From Coenobita brevimanus (taxonomy: Eukaryota; Arthropoda; Malacostraca; Decapoda; Coenobitidae): 64,000 bases of DNA. Below, one piece after another: positions 39,322-44,275 of this stretch. A program made the position numbers and the translations under genes. The stretch covers positions 13,092,928 to 13,156,927 of the forward strand of contig CM064670.1 of NCBI GenBank assembly GCA_032717465.1, read 5' to 3'. A model generated the notes under the pieces. The model did not search any database. It saw only the letters and a program-made list of their open reading frames with translations, and was not told the origin of the DNA. Numbering within the stretch: position 1 is the first letter of the stretch; each line of letters begins with the position of its first letter.

Positions 39322-39862
39322 TATATATATATATAAAAAATTTATTGCATACTGGTTCATCGCATATCAAGGGTCTGCTGTACTTGCTTCATAAGATTAG
39401 ATTTTGTAGAATTAGGTAAATGATGAAGTGCCTTTAAAAAAAAAAAAAAAAAAAAGTAGTTGTAAAGTAAATTTGAGCCAAATCACGTAACAATCCTGCT
39501 TAAGCTGTGCATGGTAGTATAAGGTAAAGTTTGCATCAATTGGAGCACTGTACAAGTGTATGTGGAATGTTGAACTGATTTCTGTGTGAGTGGAGTGGAA
39601 GTCAGTTTTCCTTTTTGTTTCATACTGTTGACCAGCCAATTGTTTGGTATAATATCCTTTATTACATTGTGGTTATATAGTCTAGTGAATCACTATGATA
39701 TTATCTCTGCTTCCCTGTCAGAATGTGATTGATGGTGACCTGTGTGAACAGTTCAACATGGTAGATGGCGGTAAACAGCGCAGCATTGCTGAAGACCTGG
39801 ACAAGACTCCCAATGAACTCTCCAAGCGCTTGGAGGACATAAGGACACGTTATGCCTTCTGA
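2319..39862 (+). CDS. SF3B3: Splicing factor 3b subunit 3 (SF3B3/SAP130), 3' part of the gene, ten exons
   Basis: SF3B3 is the DDB1/CPSF160-like triple beta-propeller scaffold of the SF3b complex in the U2 snRNP, acting in the nucleus in branch-site recognition. Ten exons (2319-2441, 7050-7244, 10623-10757, 16662-16867, 17544-17666, 25332-25497, 27135-27347, 28320-28469, 30594-30791, 39722-39862) join into 1650 nt, 549 residues plus TGA, with no frameshift or internal stop. This covers roughly the C-terminal 45 per cent of the about 1217-residue animal protein: the end of the middle propeller, the third propeller and the C-terminal helical region. Stretches such as [20 protein letters not shown] and the C-terminus [11 protein letters not shown] are nearly as in vertebrates. 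The first exons are outside the window. Introns reach about 9 kb and are filled with transposons. I am very sure of the identity. Confidence 0.97.
2606..3356 (-). mobile_element. RTE-type LINE, 5'-truncated copy (3' end of ORF)
   Basis: Minus-strand frame 2634-3362 encodes the segment after the reverse transcriptase domain of the RTE at 11.4-14.6 kb: FKYLGSVMS, then [13 protein letters not shown], WFGHVERM and GRGRPRMRW motifs, ending GHPKRD. The 3' end is GGCGTCTGGCAAT followed by an AGAT tetranucleotide tail (2606-2626 on the plus strand). The rest of the ORF is missing, the usual 5' truncation of target-primed insertion. It lies in an SF3B3 intron. Confidence 0.9.
3480..4418. mobile_element. 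Tc1/mariner-like non-autonomous element (MITE), 939 bp
   Basis: Terminal inverted repeats of about 26 bp: left begins CAGTCACAAGAAAAACT (3480), right reads CAGTCATGAGAAAAACT on the other strand (ending 4418), 22 of 26 matching. Both ends are flanked by TA (3478-3479 and 4419-4420), the Tc1/mariner target duplication. No transposase frame is visible. Inside, a segment near 3840-3920 recurs at about 4124-4200, and a poly(A) run sits at 4057-4091. Confidence 0.85.
4440..4690 (+). mobile_element. SINE-A, diverged partial copy
   Basis: Shares with better copies the sequence around CCAAATGGTTTCCTG (hairpin arm), AACCTTATAACCAAAT and the tRNA-like part. It lacks the pyrimidine minisatellite and is clearly older than most copies. 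Confidence 0.7.
4671..4898. repeat. 118-bp tandem duplication
   Basis: Starting with CATTAAATATTGG at 4671 and again at 4789, two adjacent blocks run in parallel through GATAGG, AATCAGGGACAAAAGTTT and CCACAGTCTACTT. They differ by scattered substitutions and a small deletion. Confidence 0.8.
5433..6718 (-). mobile_element. SINE-A copy split by a piggyBac-type insertion
   Basis: The SINE-A tail end lies at 5433-5516 (ATCCAATTCTACGTTGCC, TTGGTCCTGACATTTAA) and continues at 6281-6718 (GATGAGAGTGACCAGCC through the purine-rich minisatellite to CACTCCATC). The two halves join exactly once the TTAA-flanked 760-bp insert is removed. Confidence 0.88.
5517..6276. mobile_element. piggyBac-like MITE (760 bp) inserted in SINE-A
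   Basis: Flanked on both sides by TTAA (5513-5516, 6277-6280). Terminal inverted repeats are CTCCTAAAGAACGC on the left and CCCCTAAAGACCTATGC on the right, read inward. TTAA duplication and ends starting C-Y-C are piggyBac hallmarks. The interior holds a G-rich, pyrimidine-skewed block (5870-6140) and no transposase. The empty site can be read from the other SINE-A copies (CATTTAAGATGAGAG). Confidence 0.87.
6719..7049. other. Intron sequence before SF3B3 exon 2
   Basis: No repeat or gene recognised. It ends in a pyrimidine-rich acceptor, CTGCAG. Confidence 0.5.
7050..7244 (+). CDS. SF3B3: SF3B3 visible exon 2
   Basis: 195 nt, 65 codons, phase 0 to 0, starting [10 protein letters not shown] and ending AVFNQ. 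This is one of the most conserved stretches of the protein. Confidence 0.97.
7296..7400 (+). mobile_element. tRNA-derived SINE (SINE-B) head
   Basis: A tRNA-like segment with TGGTTAGAGGGG (A-box-like) and GCAGGTTTGATCCC (a good B box), followed by AGGCTGGGG. A related head occurs at 10766-10930. The 3' part is not seen here. Confidence 0.55.
7401..9275. other. Long intron stretch, nothing recognised
   Basis: AT-rich sequence of about 1.9 kb. I find no coding domain, clear inverted repeat or known repeat. The minus frame at 7844-8236 is open for 130 codons but has no recognisable motif. Confidence 0.5.
9276..9816 (+). mobile_element. SINE-A copy with expanded pyrimidine minisatellite
   Basis: Runs from CCATTCACTCGATGTAG through about four copies of an internal CTTCTGTCTTTCCTTCATTC-type unit, the hairpin, AACCATATAACCAAAT-like and tRNA-like parts, to GGATTGGATGATGGATGG. 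The hairpin arms have changed together here (TTGG with CCAA in place of ATGG with CCAT). Confidence 0.9.
9960..10455 (+). mobile_element. 3' remnant of a Jockey/R1-like LINE with AAC tail
   Basis: The end (GCCCAGCCAGACTGACCAGGGAAGAAC, segment 10358-10385) resembles the end of the LINE at 40435-41767 (GGCCAGACTGCCTAGGGAAC). It is followed by an AAC/CAA microsatellite to 10455, probably grown from the original tail. No intact coding frame. Confidence 0.5.
10623..10757 (+). CDS. SF3B3: SF3B3 visible exon 3
   Basis: 135 nt, 45 codons in phase 0, [18 protein letters not shown] to MQMAE. The acceptor is TTGTCAG, the donor GTGAGG. It contains the [10 protein letters not shown] and DHNAYTE motifs. 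Confidence 0.97.
10766..10935 (+). mobile_element. SINE-B copy with GAT tail
   Basis: Has the B-box-like GAGTTTGATCCTAGGCTGGGG and ends in GGCCTGGCTGATGATGATGAAGG. It starts immediately after the exon 3 donor. Related 3' ends lie at 19740-19830, 27965-28060 and 28172-28225. Confidence 0.5.
10936..11423. other. Intron sequence with simple repeats and SINE-B end
   Basis: GAA repeats near 11093-11112. At 11345-11410 a reverse-oriented SINE-B 3' end (TCATCATC repeat, then CCTCCATTTCCTCCTTAGGGC). Nothing coding. Confidence 0.5.
11448..12023 (-). pseudogene. RTE ORF, C-terminal region
   Basis: 191-codon open segment following the reverse transcriptase in another frame: [48 protein letters not shown], a GRGRGRP basic stretch and final GHPKRD. 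It is the RTE post-RT region often seen in animal genomes. A small disruption near 12016-12040 (extra bases in CAAGTACTGTACTTAAAC) separates it from the RT frame. The equivalent 242-codon frame at 2634-3362 is intact there, which shows the break is copy-specific. Confidence 0.88.
12016..13065 (-). pseudogene. RTE reverse transcriptase domain
   Basis: 349-codon frame with ordered RT motifs: [12 protein letters not shown] near residue 40, PLYKGKG and [49 protein letters not shown] (first catalytic Asp), [19 protein letters not shown], and [10 protein letters not shown] with the FADD active site. It copies LINE RNA at the nicked target. It ends [12 protein letters not shown] because of a frameshift next to the C-terminal part. 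The catalytic residues are present, but the ORF as a whole is broken. Confidence 0.93.
13332..14505 (-). pseudogene. RTE apurinic-like endonuclease domain, fragmented
   Basis: Two frames. 14505-14107 has [15 protein letters not shown] and [11 protein letters not shown], the N-terminal endonuclease motifs. 14015-13332 has [24 protein letters not shown] and [15 protein letters not shown], the C-terminal motifs with the SDH catalytic pair. A break near 14015-14107 splits them. This domain nicks DNA to start target-primed reverse transcription. It resembles proteins automatically named craniofacial development protein 2-like. Confidence 0.9.
14598..15684. mobile_element. pogo/Tigger-like non-autonomous DNA transposon, about 1.09 kb
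   Basis: Left end AGTAATCCCTCTAATATCCGA (from 14598) matches the right end read inward, CAGTAATCCCTCCAATATCCG (to 15684); both are next to TA. This CAGT..TCCC..TATCCG terminus is typical of Tigger/pogo elements. The interior has repeated short inverted motifs TTGGTAATG/CATTACCAA (14840-14925, 15100-15150) and no transposase. Confidence 0.82.
15685..16661. other. Intron sequence with an old tRNA-SINE-like segment
   Basis: Mostly AT-rich with nothing recognised. 16340-16510 contains TGGTCTGGTGGGTTAA (A-box-like) and GGTTGCAGGTCCAAG (B-box-like), then text similar to SINE-A (ATCACTCACATGATGTCA and CTCATGTTGGGACTGAGGAGCC), suggesting an old SINE. Confidence 0.45.
16662..16867 (+). CDS. SF3B3: SF3B3 visible exon 4
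   Basis: 206 nt: [20 protein letters not shown] through [20 protein letters not shown] to EQNEAAF plus two bases of a split Ser codon (phase 2). Donor GTGAGA. Confidence 0.97.
16943..17205 (-). mobile_element. RTE LINE 3' fragment
   Basis: Begins with the TCTA tail and ATTGCCAGACGCC end (plus-strand view) and matches the RTE C-terminal region until about 17205. 5'-truncated. Confidence 0.88.
17544..17666 (+). CDS. SF3B3: SF3B3 visible exon 5
   Basis: 123 nt. Completes Ser with the first base, then [25 protein letters not shown] and GYIYCYR; ends in phase 2. The acceptor is a GT-rich tract with TTACAG. This is the fastest-evolving visible exon compared with vertebrate SF3B3. Confidence 0.95.
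17755..17925 (-). mobile_element. tRNA-derived SINE fragment
   Basis: Minus strand reads GCTCCCATGGTCTAGTGGGTTAGGG, a classic tRNA-type 5' end with an A box (near 17920-17898), then a diverged body. The B box is weak. Not SINE-A. Confidence 0.5.
18157..18622 (+). mobile_element. SINE-A copy
   Basis: Complete-looking copy: head GGTGGGGGTGCTCACCATCC, minisatellite (18230-18345), perfect hairpin AAATGGTTTCCTG (18377-18389) with CAGGAAACCATTT (18395-18407), tRNA-like boxes, and the GGATGATGGATGG tail. Confidence 0.92.
18675..19032 (-). mobile_element. SINE-A copy, opposite orientation
   Basis: Starts with ATCCATCC tail repeats, then CCCCGGGGCTAGGCAAGTTGGT, and runs to the purine-rich minisatellite near 19020. 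It lies head-to-head about 50 bp from the previous copy. Confidence 0.9.
19256..19695 (+). mobile_element. SINE-A copy
   Basis: GGGTGTTCTCACCATCCACTC through a short minisatellite, hairpin (19432-19460), tRNA-like boxes, to CACAGGATTTAATG. Preceded by a poly(T) run. Confidence 0.9.
19730..19830 (+). mobile_element. SINE-B 3' remnant
   Basis: CCTATCTCACCCCTTC, GGAAAGGAAAAGGTCAGGATGATGG resembles other SINE-B ends with their GAT tails. Confidence 0.4.
19980..21120 (-). pseudogene. Old RTE-like reverse transcriptase remnant, split by a hAT MITE
   Basis: Minus-strand fragments recall RTE motifs: [12 protein letters not shown] near 21070, a [12 protein letters not shown] motif, a [16 protein letters not shown] motif near 20690, and HTDDAV in place of FADDTV near 20595. 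Frames shift repeatedly. The similarity continues on the other side of the 439-bp element at 20147-20585. Recognition rests on short motifs, so confidence is moderate. Confidence 0.6.
20147..20585. mobile_element. hAT-type MITE, 439 bp
   Basis: Ends TAGAGATGTACCGAT (left) and TAGAGATGCACTGAT (right, read inward), with repeated subterminal CGGTATCGG motifs. An exact 8-bp target duplication AAAGAAAC flanks it (20139-20146 and 20586-20593). Termini and 8-bp duplication are diagnostic for hAT elements. No transposase. Confidence 0.93.
21222..21685 (-). mobile_element. RTE LINE copy, 3' half (continues at 23863)
   Basis: Matches the C-terminal and 3' region of the 11.4-14.6 kb RTE. It stops at the point where the copy resumes at 23863; the two are adjacent in the reference copy (around 11930). 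A + strand RTE separates them. Confidence 0.85.
21686..23538 (+). pseudogene. RTE reverse transcriptase and C-terminal region
   Basis: Motifs in order: [51 protein letters not shown], then a stop (TAG, 22366), [38 protein letters not shown] (the usual Ala of KAYD is Pro), a second stop (TGA near 22630), [57 protein letters not shown] and [20 protein letters not shown]. The last 301 codons (22633-23538) are open. The stops make it inactive. Confidence 0.92.
21686..23862 (+). mobile_element. RTE LINE, 5'-truncated, inserted in another RTE
   Basis: Coding part to 23538, then a roughly 300-bp 3' UTR ending in a TAGA tail (23847-23862). It belongs to a different RTE subfamily from the host copy, with a distinct UTR. 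Confidence 0.88.
23863..25143 (-). pseudogene. RTE LINE copy, 5' half (RT region), decayed
   Basis: Minus frames give [48 protein letters not shown] (active-site FADD has become FAGD), [16 protein letters not shown] and [13 protein letters not shown]. Frameshifts are frequent. It joins the part at 21222-21685. It ends about 190 bp before SF3B3 exon 6. Confidence 0.88.
25332..25497 (+). CDS. SF3B3: SF3B3 visible exon 6
   Basis: 166 nt. Completes the split Arg codon, then [40 protein letters not shown] and CENK; ends in phase 0 with donor GTAAGG. Confidence 0.97.
25498..27134. other. Intron with one dispersed repeat
   Basis: AT-rich. 25862-26012 (CTGACTCTGGGCATAGACA to GACTGAGGTGATGG) is clearly related to 62382-62515, so it is a dispersed repeat of unknown type. 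The rest shows nothing recognised. Confidence 0.5.
27135..27347 (+). CDS. SF3B3: SF3B3 visible exon 7
   Basis: 213 nt, 71 codons in phase 0: [58 protein letters not shown]. Donor GTAAGT. Confidence 0.97.
27480..27825 (-). mobile_element. SINE-A copy lacking the minisatellite
   Basis: ATCATCATCGAATCCTT, GGCCTGGGGTTAGGCAG, AACCCCGACCATCCCTTG, hairpin (27733-27762), then directly to the head (GAGTGGATGGTTCATTCC). A diverged copy. Confidence 0.82.
27826..28319. other. Intron with SINE-B tails and a GAT microsatellite
   Basis: 27965-28060 (CTCACCCTTCCCTAGGATGGG with a long GAT run) and 28172-28225 (CTCACCCTGCCCTAGAGTGGG, GATGATGATG) are two SINE-B 3' ends. Ends in the acceptor TTTTTCCAG. Confidence 0.6.
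28320..28469 (+). CDS. SF3B3: SF3B3 visible exon 8
   Basis: 150 nt, 50 codons: [63 protein letters not shown] is a hallmark of the family. Confidence 0.97.
28470..29504. other. Intron sequence, nothing recognised
   Basis: Simple repeats (CATCAT-rich near 28497-28550, GT near 28981-29001). No gene or clear transposon. Confidence 0.5.
29505..29660 (+). mobile_element. SINE-A tRNA-like part, diverged
   Basis: CCCAGTGGTGTAGTGCATTG (A-box-like), CTGGATGTAGCCCATAAGGG, GGGGTATATTGCTCACTTAG parallel the SINE-A tRNA-related part. Confidence 0.55.
29930..30540 (+). mobile_element. SINE-A diverged copy split by a LINE fragment
   Basis: 29930-30075 carries the head, CTCTACAGTGAGTGACA and hairpin. After an RTE-like insert the SINE continues at about 30341-30540 (AACCATTTAATC, AACTGAATATAGCCC, GGATCCCCTAATGGGACAG). 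Confidence 0.65.
30076..30340 (+). mobile_element. RTE-related LINE 3' fragment (second subfamily)
   Basis: Encodes a variant of the RTE C-terminus (KRMGDDSWV, then [19 protein letters not shown] and [15 protein letters not shown]) and ends with ACATGCAAGCATATTGGAGCC. The same subfamily occurs reversed at 36830-37100 and as a small piece at 35511-35550. Confidence 0.75.
30594..30791 (+). CDS. SF3B3: SF3B3 visible exon 9
   Basis: 198 nt, 66 codons: [63 protein letters not shown]. Donor GTAACC, followed by a TA microsatellite (30805-30840). Confidence 0.97.
30792..32167. other. Intron, old internal duplication, no gene
   Basis: Segments 31321-31440 and 31751-31880 are diverged copies of each other (shared TTTTTGAAGGTC, GGTGCAAAAAT/GGTGCCAAAAT). 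A short SINE-A tail piece lies at 31948-31980 and a TCC microsatellite at 32097-32132. Confidence 0.55.
32168..32396 (-). mobile_element. SINE-A fragment, cut at the tRNA-like head
   Basis: ATCCATCCATCCGTCACCC through ACCAGCCTAACTCATCACTG to CCACCAGGCGCC, where it stops abruptly at the start of a LINE fragment. Confidence 0.88.
32397..33115 (+). pseudogene. LINE reverse transcriptase, C-terminal remnant (non-RTE lineage)
   Basis: Frames 32398-32667 and 32745-33111 give [71 protein letters not shown] and [20 protein letters not shown]. This is the post-catalytic part of a CR1/L2/Jockey-like RT often seen in animal genomes. Frameshifts near 32660 and 32920 make it inactive. The catalytic YADD region is missing (5' truncation). 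Confidence 0.85.
33116..34461. other. Intron sequence, nothing recognised
   Basis: A CTC/TCC microsatellite at 33908-33934; otherwise no repeat or coding motif I can name. Confidence 0.5.
34462..34982 (+). mobile_element. SINE-A copy, well preserved
   Basis: GGTGGGGGCGCTCACCATCC, three minisatellite units, hairpin (34696-34725), GGCGCCTGGTGGTTTAATGGG, GGTTTATATCC, and tail GGATGATGGATGGATGGATGG. Confidence 0.93.
35261..35641. mobile_element. piggyBac-like MITE, 381 bp
   Basis: TTAA at 35257-35260 and 35642-35645. Inverted ends CCCGTTAACTGC and CCCATTAACTGC (right end read inward), 11 of 12 matching. It contains a fragment (35511-35550) of the second RTE subfamily. No transposase. A poly(T) run lies just upstream (35200-35233). 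Confidence 0.82.
35646..36829. other. Intron with a 51-bp tandem duplication
   Basis: 36626-36676 is repeated almost exactly at 36677-36727 (AGAAAATTTTATT to GGACTTG). TTAATCCCTTCACTGC at 36737 resembles a piggyBac end, but I find no partner. Nothing else recognised. Confidence 0.55.
36830..37100 (-). mobile_element. RTE-related LINE 3' fragment (second subfamily)
   Basis: The minus frame has [20 protein letters not shown] and [16 protein letters not shown], the RTE C-terminal motif, and the CATGCTTGCATG end shared with 30076-30340. Confidence 0.78.
37146..37627 (-). mobile_element. SINE-A copy
   Basis: ATCCATCCATCATCCAATCC tail, GGGCTAGGCAGTTGGTCC, boxes, hairpin, purine-rich minisatellite of three units, cut by a poly(A) run at 37631-37666. 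Confidence 0.92.
37754..37786. repeat. GT dinucleotide microsatellite
   Basis: About 16 GT units. Other simple tracts nearby: poly(A) 37631-37666, poly(A) near 38938-38957, TA near 39275-39335. Confidence 0.95.
38230..38704 (+). mobile_element. RTE LINE 3' fragment with an open C-terminal frame
   Basis: Opposite in orientation to most RTE copies. Frame 38196-38675 is open for 159 codons: [56 protein letters not shown], ending CGHPVWD. A three-residue gap follows GHM compared with other copies. Ends GGCGTCTGGCAAT with an AGAT tail. Confidence 0.9.
39118..39214 (-). mobile_element. SINE-A tail-end fragment
   Basis: CATTCATCATTCATCGTC, GTTGCCCCAGGAGGAGCATAG, AAGTTGGTCCTGGCAGTTAAG, then homology ends. 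Confidence 0.8.
39722..39862 (+). CDS. SF3B3: SF3B3 last exon with natural stop
   Basis: 141 nt: [49 protein letters not shown]. Acceptor CCCTGTCAG. The 3' UTR follows. Confidence 0.97.
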   Translation, partial: NVIDGDLCEQFNMVDGGKQRSIAEDLDKTPNELSKRLEDIRTRYAF

Positions 39863-40099
39863 GTCTTCTCGCTTACATTTGTATTCTGCTTGGTACTAAG
39901 TTTTATAATGACATATGAAGTGTTAACTTCCTTTAGTCTGATGATGTCATCTTTCCATGTAGTCTTTCTACTGCTGGACAATTTTAGTTAGTGTCGGAAA
40001 GTACTCTATTGATTAATGGATCAGCGAAGTCCATATGTAATCCGTCTTGTTTGAAAAGTCCCCTGAATTGAGTAAAGTCATCTGGGGATAGAAGAATAG

Positions 40100-40105
40100 A
40101 ATAAA
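40100..40105 (+). promoter_or_regulatory. Candidate SF3B3 polyadenylation signal
   Basis: AATAAA 238 nt after the stop codon. A second AATAAA lies at 40227-40232, before a SINE-A copy. Which one is used cannot be told from sequence. Confidence 0.55.
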
Positions 40106-40289
40106 AAACTGTTATCAGACTAAAGTGGTTGATGTTGTATATCACTGAAATCTGAACCTCTTGGGACCAAGCAGTGTTTCATTTGTAATTAATTAAATTT
40201 TAAGTTTTTTTTTTTTTTCATCAGTAAATAAAAAAATTTATGGAGCTTATACTTTAGGTAAACCTTATGTAGTATTTACTTTTTCATTT

Positions 40290-41835
40290 TATCCATCCAT
40301 CCATCAATCCATCATCCAGTCCTATGTCGCCCCATGAGGAGCATAGAAACCCGTGGCTGGGCAAGTTGGTCCTGGCATTTAAGATGAGAATGACCAGCCT
40401 TACTCATCCCTGAGTGGAACACAACCACCCCTTGAAACATAGAACACTCCTGGTCACACTAGATATCAGCAAAGCTTTCGATGCCATCCCCCGCCACAAC
40501 CTCTCAGACAATATTTAACACAAACATGCACAGTAACACAAAAAGATGTCTGGCAAACTACTTAGCAGGCAGATATGCACATGTAATATTTGCTGGTCGG
40601 TCTTCAAACATCAGAAACTTCACAAATGGCGTCCCCCAAGGATCTGTTTTGTCCCCTACACTCTTTAACCTCTACATGCATGACATACCCACACACCACA
40701 CACCACAGATACACCTAGCTTCCTATGCAGATGACATAACACTTACATGTACACAACAAAATGCAAACACAGCTGCACACATCCTCCAACCTTGCCTAAA
40801 CACACTGCACGAATGGTTCACCACAAACAGGCTCAAAATAGTCCTAGTCAAATCTACAGTTACCCTTCTCACAGCCTGGACAGCAGAACACAGTCACATG
40901 CCACACCTCACCATAAACAACATTCCCCAACCCCCCTCCCAAAATCCTTGGTGTAACAAACAATACATCAATCAGTGCCTTGAGGGCACTTGCCCATACA
41001 ACAACAAAGAAACCACCACCACAATATACAAACAATATATACATTCAGTGACGAATTATGCAAGCCCTGCATGGGCTTCTAACCTCACTAAAACACACTA
41101 CAGACCATACAGAACAAGGCCCTAAAAATAATCATAGGCTGCACAGCTGCTACACCCACAGACACATCAAGAAACCAAAGTCCTCAAAGTCAAGGATCAC
41201 CTAGACATGAGAGGCACCCAAATTCTCGCTGCAGCCTCCACAAAGCCACAACATCCACTACACTACATGGCAGCACATCCACACACACCAAGGAACATCA
41301 AAACGACACCCAGCATATGATATCATACATAAATACTGTCATCTCTTCCCCCCCCGCCCGCCTCAGACCAGCTTCCAGAAGCATGTCCATATTCAAATCA
41401 CTTGCTGCTCCATTCAGTCACTTAAAGACAATACGCAGCTGCATGCACGGCCTCCTGATGTCCACCCTTCTGAATCCTATCTCCCTCGCAAGGATAGGGT
41501 CCACCTGGCCAGGCTGAGATGTGGGTGCCATCCAGCCCTCTTAAGTTACTAAAAGAGGCTGGATGACTCTGTCACTGATGCCTGTCTAAAATGTAACACA
41601 GCACCCCACACTATTAAGCACATTATGGAAGACTGGATTGCACACACCTACGCTAACAACATGACGTACACTCCTTGAGAGCTCTGTGGGAAAGCCTGGT
41701 CTTGGCCATGGCCTTCCTTAGGGACTCGGGGCTGTTCGGCCAGACTGCCTAGGGAACAACTGCTACTACCACCCCTTGGAGATATATTTGCATCGGCTTA
41801 ATCCGATTGGAGCACCTTAACTGATGTGAAATTCA
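40290..41835 (-). mobile_element. SINE-A copy split by a LINE
   Basis: The tail half is at 40290-40434 (ATCCATCCATCCATC to ACCACCCCTTG) and the rest at 41768-41835 (ACCACCCCTTGGAGATATAT to GGAGCACCTTAA). ACCACCCCTTG occurs at both sides of the insert. Confidence 0.85.
40435..41767 (+). pseudogene. Jockey/R1-like LINE, 5'-truncated, reverse transcriptase and C-terminus
   Basis: Shows LLVTLDISKAFDAIPRHNL (disrupted by frame changes), GVPQGSVLSPTLFNLYMHDI, ASYADDITLT (YADD active site), LHEWFTTNRLKI, NYASPAWASNL and a C-terminal CLKCNTAPHTIKHI stretch recalling a CCHC-type motif. Frame 40481-41125 is open for 214 codons; later parts are frameshifted. Ends GGCCAGACTGCCTAGGGAAC. The probable target duplication ACCACCCCTTG flanks it within SINE-A. 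Confidence 0.85.
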
Positions 41836-42675
41836 CACCACATCTGGGGATGACTTCAGATAGGCACGGGATGATATGATGCAACCATTATTTCTAATGG
41901 TAGTGTAATCTGGAGCCCATCTGATGATCTGGACAGGGTTAAGGTTACTTTGGATGCTGACTGACTTAAGGAAAAGATCGCAAAAATTTGGATGGACCTT
42001 TATAATAAAAATGCTAAAATACAATATGACTGTTGTCTGTGGTACTCTTATTGATAATTCTATCCATCCATCATCCAATCCTACATTGCCCAAATTCTTA
42101 TTACTGTTAAAGTCATTGATGTAATATCCCTTCCTAGTGAATAAAAGAACCTATTATTTTACTGCTAACCACTGTTTGTATACAAATAGGTTGCTAAAAT
42201 TTCATTTCATACATTATGTACTGGATTATATTCCACTAAGTAATACCAACTTACTCACTGTACAGCTTTGAGAGAGTTGTTTTTTCTGTCAGCTGCCAGC
42301 GTGCACATGTGTATCTCACTTGTAGATTGGTCTCAGCTACTGCTTTGACTAAAAATACAAGATGGTTGTGCAGAGGATCACCTTCTGCCATATGACTTGC
42401 CAGACCTGAGAAAATATTTTTGTACTGCGACTGACAATACATGAAGAAAATTTTGGCAAGTATGGTGTATATAGACAGTTTAAGTAAAGATCTATGTCAC
42501 TGCAAAGTAAGACTTATCTGGAGTTCTCTTCACATAAGACATACAGCAATGACATCTTTGGATGGAAAAGATAGATTCCTTTACACAGTGATTCTGTAAA
42601 TTCACAACTTAATGATACATTGAAGGTAAGTATGAATTCCATTGTTCCTATGTAACTTTGTAATTTGGGTATTAT
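41836..42675. other. Intergenic, nothing recognised except a SINE-A tail piece
   Basis: 42061-42091 (ATCCATCCATCATCCAATCC, TACATTGCCC) is a short SINE-A end. The remainder has no recognisable gene or repeat. Confidence 0.5.
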
Positions 42676-43152
42676 CTGTGGGGGTGCTCAGAATCCACTC
42701 ACTCGATGTAGTGCTGCTTTCTTCCCTACTTCTTTCCATCCATCCTCTTCTGTCTTTCTTTCCTCCAGTCTTTCCTCGTCCTTCTTCCTATGGGTGACTT
42801 TACACTCCCTCCTCTGTCTTTCTTTCCTTCATTCTTTCCTCCCTACTACCTGTGGGTGACTCTACACTGAGTGACAAGCCAAATGGTATCCTGTACACCA
42901 GGAAACCATTTACTATGCTGGGTGGTAACCATATAACCAAATTTTGGCACCTGGTGGTTTAGTGGTTAATTATGCACTCCAATCGGATTGAGCCGGTGAA
43001 GGTTTATATCCAAGGGGTGGTTGGGGTTTATTGCTCATGTAATGCCACTCAGGGATGAGTGAGGCTGGTCACTCTCACCTTAAATGTCAGGACCAACTGC
43101 CTAGCCCTGGGCTCCTACGGTCCCCATGGGGCAATGTAGGATTGGATGATGA
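42676..43152 (+). mobile_element. SINE-A copy (best for promoter boxes)
   Basis: A-box-like TGGTTTAGTGG at 42955-42965 and B-box-like GGTTTATATCC at 43001-43011, 35 nt apart, as in tRNA-derived SINEs. The boxes lie about 280 bp into the unit, not at its start. It ends in GGATTGGATGATG. Confidence 0.92.
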
Positions 43153-44100
43153 TCTGATTCAATCAAAACTGGAGGGAGTCGGTAGTTGAGTCACTAAGGA
43201 AATGCACAACCAGTTTTATATTCATTTTGTGTGTGACATAGTACTTGGATGAATGTGCAGCTTCTAACTTGGTGCCTGAGATATAGACCTCTTTCTTGTG
43301 ACTGATGGAGTTTCTCTGTGAACTACCATTCAGTTGCACTATATACCAACATCACTAACAGAAACCTGAACACATGACAAAAAAAAAATCTGGGTTACTG
43401 TTTTTTGGGGCGGCTTCCTGCACTACAAACGTGTAGAATGCGGCTGGGTTCTTTCTAGACCGGAGCTTAAGTATCAAGAGAGAGGCAGGGCATAAAAACT
43501 CAGGGCAACAATCTTACACGTATATTGACAAATTCTAAGCTAGGAACAGGCAGACGTCACAAACAGTACTCTAGACAATTATAGGACACACATTGAGGTA
43601 TTGGGTGGCAGTATCGCGAAGGATGTTGATTAGCACACTGAACAGCACTTGTAATCTTGGACAGGGAAAATAGTCACTGGCACACTAGGGGGAAATTTAC
43701 TTTAACACTTGGGTACGTGACTTGGTCTTAGGCCTTATTAGGCTGAGGATTTTTATTACTAGGGCCGGGGTGCGGATCTTGCTTATTCACTGAGGCCACT
43801 GTGTTCACTTCCGAGCTCTTCCTTGCGTCACTGTATTCACTAGAGGTCTACACTAAGTCATCGTATCACTGGAAGATCTTTCACTTAAATTCCCTTCACT
43901 TATTCATACGCTGCCCTTCTGATAGTCACTGTTTCAGTGTCACTGCACTTGCACTGTCACTCACTGTCGGGATCTGGGTAAGGCGGCGGTGAAGGCAGAG
44001 GTCGGCGGGAAAGCTTACAGCCCGGGTCCTGATGGGGGCTGAGCCTCGCCAAGGGCCTCTTGTGTCACGCGGCCACGGGATCACTCGTAGAGGCGTCCTC

Positions 44101-44113
44101 TCTCGTCCGGGGC
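44101..44113. repeat. Left copy of SINE target-site duplication
   Basis: TCTCGTCCGGGGC, repeated with one mismatch (TCTCGTCTGGGGC) at 44276-44288. Confidence 0.88.
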
Positions 44114-44275
44114 AAGGGAGCACGGTAGCTCGGTGGTAGGGTGTCGGGCTCGTACTCGTGAGGTTGCGAGTTTGCGCCCCGCCCAGTGGCTGCTGTCCTG
44201 GGAGGGGTAGCGCTTTCCTTTAACCCTAGCAGGGCTAGATGATCTGATGAGGTCTAGCTCGGGGATTAATCCCTA
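44114..44275 (+). mobile_element. tRNA-derived SINE inserted in an LTR
   Basis: 162 bp. Begins AAGGGAGCACGGTAGCTCGG, with A-box-like TAGCTCGGTGGT (44126-44137) and B-box-like GAGTTTGCGCCCC (44168-44180), then a short body ending GGGATTAATCCCTA. The corresponding place in the other LTR (near 60763) is empty, proving insertion. The 13-bp direct repeat fits LINE-driven retroposition. This is not the SINE-A family. Confidence 0.92.

Noticed and set aside
44114..44190. A genuine tRNA gene
   Set aside because: Promoter boxes are present, but the acceptor and T arms do not close, and the unit is flanked by a 13-bp target duplication, so it is a SINE.
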